DNA of 64,000 bases, taken from Typha latifolia. Its lineage: Eukaryota > Streptophyta > Magnoliopsida > Poales > Typhaceae. The notes below the pieces were generated by a model. The model had not been told where the DNA came from. It did no database searches and was given only the letters and a program-made list of their open reading frames with translations. This document shows positions 60,901 through 64,000 of the stretch, piece after piece. Positions within the stretch are counted from its first letter, which is position 1. Every line of letters starts with the position of its first letter. The position numbers and the translations under genes are program-made. The stretch covers positions 16,875,096-16,939,095 of the forward strand of contig CM034100.1 in the NCBI GenBank assembly GCA_019914945.1. The letters run 5' to 3'.

Positions 60901-63133
60901 CAATTTAATCCAGTTTTATGAGTTAAACAAGAAATTTGTTTTGAATTGTTCTTATGTAGAATTTAAGGAAGCAGGACTAGGGATAGTACAACAGTATCTC
61001 TATGCTATTGCTTGTCTTCCTGGTGAAGGATGTTTGATGAGTTCGAAAAAGTCGGTTTGTACAAATCTTTTCATTGCTTTGTCTACATCTATGGCAGGAG
61101 GCCACCAATATGCACCAACTAGTTACACTCAATGGATCTTTCTCTATTGTCTTCCCATTTCCTTTCTTAAGATCCCTTTGCTTCTTGCTATCAGCACCTT
61201 GTTTTCAACTTCAAGGATGTCTTTAGACTTTCTGATCCATATTTTGTTGATTACACTGCTGAGAAGGGGATGTCTTATTTCCAAGGTAGGAATGCTAGTT
61301 CTCCACCCATCTCTGAGAAACCAGTCAGCTAAATCAAATTTTTTTTTAATTTTAGATGATCTTTTTTCCCTTTTTTAATAGGGGAAAAATGTAAATCTTT
61401 CACATTCTTTTGGTGAGGGTATTGAGCTATTATTATCCATAACCTATTTCATGGTCCATCTATCATTAGGGAAATTCCAACTTGCAACTAGATATTTTTT
61501 GTGCTGACCAATACCGAAGCTATTTCATGTGGTCCTAACATAAGGGTGGTTCCAACTTGCAATTAGTTATCTTTTGTGCTGACCAATAGAATTATTTTCT
61601 TCTACAAAACGTTTTGTGTCATTATGATGATGGTATGTAATCTGAATCTAGTCCATCCGAGAGCAAGGCAGCAAAATGGACAGGCTTGGATCAACATGAT
61701 AAAAAGTGGATCTGGGCTAAGAACACAAAAGAATCTAGTACGGGTCAGTCAGCAGCCAGAATGGTCCTGATTAATTGTTTTGAAGGAAGAGGACCATGAT
61801 ATGATGGAGAAAGTATTGCAGTGCTGCTGCCAATAGATAACAGAGAGAAATGCTTGCTTAATCAATGATATAAAAGTAATTCTTGTACTATCCCTGAAAT
61901 CACATTATGACATTGACACAATAAAAAAGGGTATTGATCTCTCGTCACCTAGTTGGGATAATTGGATAAAGGGTTCCTTAAAATATAAAAAGAGATGGTC
62001 TTTTTTCTAACTTATAAGTTAGCATGTTTCTCTAATTTAATTGTGCAATAAAAGCCAAAAGACTACAGACAATTGAAGTGGTTGCAGAATGCACCTTTAC
62101 TTTAGCCTTGAGATTTATCTCTCTTGGGATTATGCATGTTTGATAGCTTAAACACATGGAAATCCAAGTGTTCTAGACTTGTAGTTCTGCTGCTGCATGA
62201 GAAATTCAGAATTACCTTAGCAAAACTGAGCTTGCAGATCATCAAGCTAGATGATAGAAGCCGTACAGTTTCTTTAGTGCAAAGTTTGATTTCTCAAGAC
62301 ATATTATATGATTGATTAAACCATGCAAATGAGAAGACTTGGTGAGAATTTTTATTTATATGCATGATATTTGATACAGTTTTCATGTTGTAGTTATCTT
62401 CCAAAAAATAGAAGTATATTGCTTATTAGTTGGTTGGTGCCACCGTATGGTTGCTCACATGTCCCATTCCGGTTCTAAGTAAGTTGCTTTTGGCTTAGGA
62501 TTCTAAGAATTGATCTCTTAAGACAGCTGCCATTATTGTCCTTCTTTCCTTTTCAGAGATACAGGAGTTTGAATGGATGTGGTATTTCCAATATGTGGGC
62601 TCCTTTGTGGTCGACAACGATGGAGTTGTCTTACCTGGCATTTCACTTGGTTTCACGAACTGCCTTTTTGGTGTTTCTTAAAGTTTCCACCATAAGTCAT
62701 TAAATATGAATCATTTTTCTTGCCTTTTTATTTATGGAGTTGAACATGCATGATAAATGAAAGTAACAACATAAATATGAATTAATAATGAGCAGCCTTA
62801 GCAGAAGTACCTCTTCATCTTTTCTCCTTCTCTCTCTCTCTCTCTCTCTCTCCCCTTGTACAATTTTTTATCATCCCATGGGCAACCAGTTACATCGTGT
62901 TAGTTTAAAAAAATAAAAAAATTTACCAGTTAACTGGTGATGGTTTTGTTGCAGTTCCCTTGTCCATCTACGCCTTCACGCTGCCGTTGCCATACATAGG
63001 AGTGGCTTCATCGCTCCCCTCAGGATTTGTTGCAGGGGCGACAGTACTCGTGGCTGGCTTATTCCTTTACTGCTTGTTTCCGCCACCGAGCTCATGCAAT
63101 GGACGACAATCACCACAGCTGCCACATGGATAG
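54974..63133 (+). CDS. CLT: CRT-like transporter (CLT), plastid envelope
   Basis: Plant homologue of the chloroquine-resistance-transporter family. Arabidopsis CLT1-3 move glutathione and gamma-glutamylcysteine across the plastid envelope. Ten exons: 54974-55368, 56075-56220, 57135-57172, 57264-57379, 58202-58301, 58394-58429, 58549-58599, 58674-58797, 59966-60091, 62955-63133. All are GT-AG and phases close to 436 aa, the family length. Residues 1-~88 are Arg/Ser-rich and acid-poor at the start, fitting a transit peptide. The membrane domain begins at GNRVLYKLALVPLKEYPFF (106-124). Visible hydrophobic helices are VVVYFSILYIRY, FLVWQLLLSVIF, CFLVTIGVMITVA and ALFICLLLPFL. They continue with MAFNISLLHLLKISSAVVSC and VAGATVLVAGLFLYCLFPPP. 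Family landmarks include EALGAVSGMAAG and DLFVVNSFGSAYQ. Intron 9 is 2.9 kb, the longest. Exon 1 is very GC-rich, the rest AT-rich. Substrate is assigned by family only. Confidence 0.93.
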
Positions 63134-63303
63134 CGAAATGCAACTTTCACCCCCCTCCAATTTTTTACCTTCTTCCTTCTCTTTCTTTCTTCTCATGTTT
63201 ACTTGTATTATTGTGCTCATCTGTATAGCCTTTGGGCAGAACAGAAGTTCTCCTTAAGGCCACCTGCCCGCATGCTTGTACACTTATTCCATGAGTGGAA
63301 GAA

Positions 63304-63309
63304 AATAAA
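63304..63309 (+). terminator. Poly(A) signal of the CLT gene
   Basis: AATAAA 171 bp after the CLT stop codon. CLT and the next gene (-) are convergent, with stops 395 bp apart. Confidence 0.5.
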
Positions 63310-63528
63310 GACAGAATAGCGTAACATTTGATGCAGAAGATTTATATACTGCTGCTAAGTGATACAGTCCTCACTTCCTTCAATGATGCAAATAGTAGCT
63401 TACAATGCATCTATCAACTCTCTCCTCTCTCTCTTCTGAAGGATTTCTACATCATTTGCCGGAAATGGAAGATGCAGCAATCAGAAATCTGCATATATAT
63501 ATATATATCAACGATGGGTTATGATTCA

Positions 63529-63807
63529 CTAAGGAATGTTGGGAGGCACGGAAGCATCATGAGATGGGACAATAGCAAGAAAGGCGAGTAATAGAATCAT
63601 CCCTACGGGGATCAAGAGGAGCAACAGTGGCGGAGGTGGCAGAGGAGGGAGCACCAAAGGTAGCAACAGAAGAGCAGCAGTCAACACCAGCATCGCCGCC
63701 GCTGCACTTGCATCGAAGTAAGAAACCATGAGCTCTTCCTCTCCTCTTTCCTTCCTTCTCCTATTGTTGGATCTCCTCAGAAGAGGTCCTGAGGAAAGAG
63801 TTCGCAA
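63529..63807 (-). CDS. ARGOS/OSR-type small organ-size membrane protein
   Basis: A 92-aa protein of the ARGOS / ARGOS-LIKE / ORGAN SIZE RELATED family. These are ER membrane proteins that raise organ growth and dampen ethylene signalling in Arabidopsis and maize. The OSR signature is clear: a first hydrophobic helix (about 34-53, AAMLVLTAALLLLPLVL), the proline turn PPLPPPP (54-60), and a second helix (61-80) closing with IVPS. A basic N-terminal segment (RRSNNRRRKERGEEE) precedes it. I chose the upstream ATG at 63807. An internal ATG (residue 27) would give a 66-aa core and cannot be excluded. Intronless, as is usual in the family. An AT microsatellite lies 40-100 bp upstream. Its promoter continues beyond the window. 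Confidence 0.82.
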   Translation of the reverse strand: MRTLSSGPLLRRSNNRRRKERGEEELMVSYFDASAAAAMLVLTAALLLLPLVLPPLPPPPLLLLLIPVGMILLLAFLAIVPSHDASVPPNIP

Positions 63808-63849
63808 TCATACTAAAATTTGTGTGATCTTTTCTCTACTTTCATGTGC

Positions 63850-63874
63850 ATATATATATATATATATATAGCGC

Positions 63875-63906
<32 letters not shown>
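63850..63906. repeat. Interrupted (AT)n palindromic microsatellite
   Basis: Two AT runs separated by GCGCG near 63871-63875, so the whole block is close to self-complementary. It lies in the proximal promoter of the ARGOS-like gene and may supply or hide its TATA element. Confidence 0.85.
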
Positions 63907-63911
<5 letters not shown>

Positions 63912-64000
63912 GTTTTCTCGACAGCTGTCACGTGCATCTCGCGTGCAAAAGCTAAAGCTCAGCACCGTTTCGGAGAGCTTAAGGAAATGATGCGAGGTCA

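Noticed and set aside
60941..61378. 145-codon frame inside CLT intron 9
   Set aside because: AT-rich, no recognised domain, and exons 9 and 10 join in phase without it. Could be a decayed insertion, but nothing supports a gene.

Overview
The window is nuclear DNA of a flowering plant. It has spliced genes with GT-AG introns, TATA boxes and AATAAA signals, long AT-rich intergenic stretches, GA/CT and AT microsatellites, and several plant-specific families. Coding 5' ends are strongly GC-rich and become AT-rich towards the 3' end (receptor-like kinase, GT61 enzyme, first exons of SEC31 and the CRT-like transporter). That gradient, together with a GT61 glycosyltransferase, suggests a monocot, probably not a grass. 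This placement is inference.

Layout. 1-1386 (+) holds the last two exons of NTAQ1, an N-degron pathway amidase. 4171-5613 (-) is an intronless receptor-like cytoplasmic kinase. 9195-11155 (+) is a five-exon HhH-GPD DNA glycosylase-like gene. 11.2-31.6 kb has no recognisable protein gene. It is dominated by a tandem array of a ~235 bp unit (18.7-26.8 kb, about 37 copies, many degenerate), bracketed by two direct copies of a 2.4-2.9 kb block. A lone diverged unit and a minus-strand TATA box lie at its right end. 31705-33129 (+) is a GT61 glycosyltransferase. 33955-50150 (-) is a complete 22-exon SEC31 gene (COPII coat, 1116 aa) with a retrotransposon-like insertion and a foldback element in its introns. 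52056-53934 (+) is a four-exon gene for a small protein with an N-myristoylation-like start. 54974-63133 (+) is a ten-exon plastid CRT-like (CLT) transporter. 63529-63807 (-) is a small ARGOS/OSR-type membrane protein, convergent with CLT.

The protein genes are ordinary housekeeping or regulatory plant genes with no evident shared pathway. I rebuilt SEC31, CLT, the glycosylase and the small protein exon by exon. In each, every junction has a plausible splice site (one is GC-AG) and the reading phase closes.

The least ordinary part is 15.4-29.7 kb. The array units, and two further cores in each flanking block, share a ~55 bp core that can fold into a short hairpin. The middle stem differs between families in a compensatory way. 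Most units also carry a perfect minus-strand splice-donor-like motif. I read the region as a candidate minus-strand, repeated-exon noncoding locus. That is inference from sequence only.
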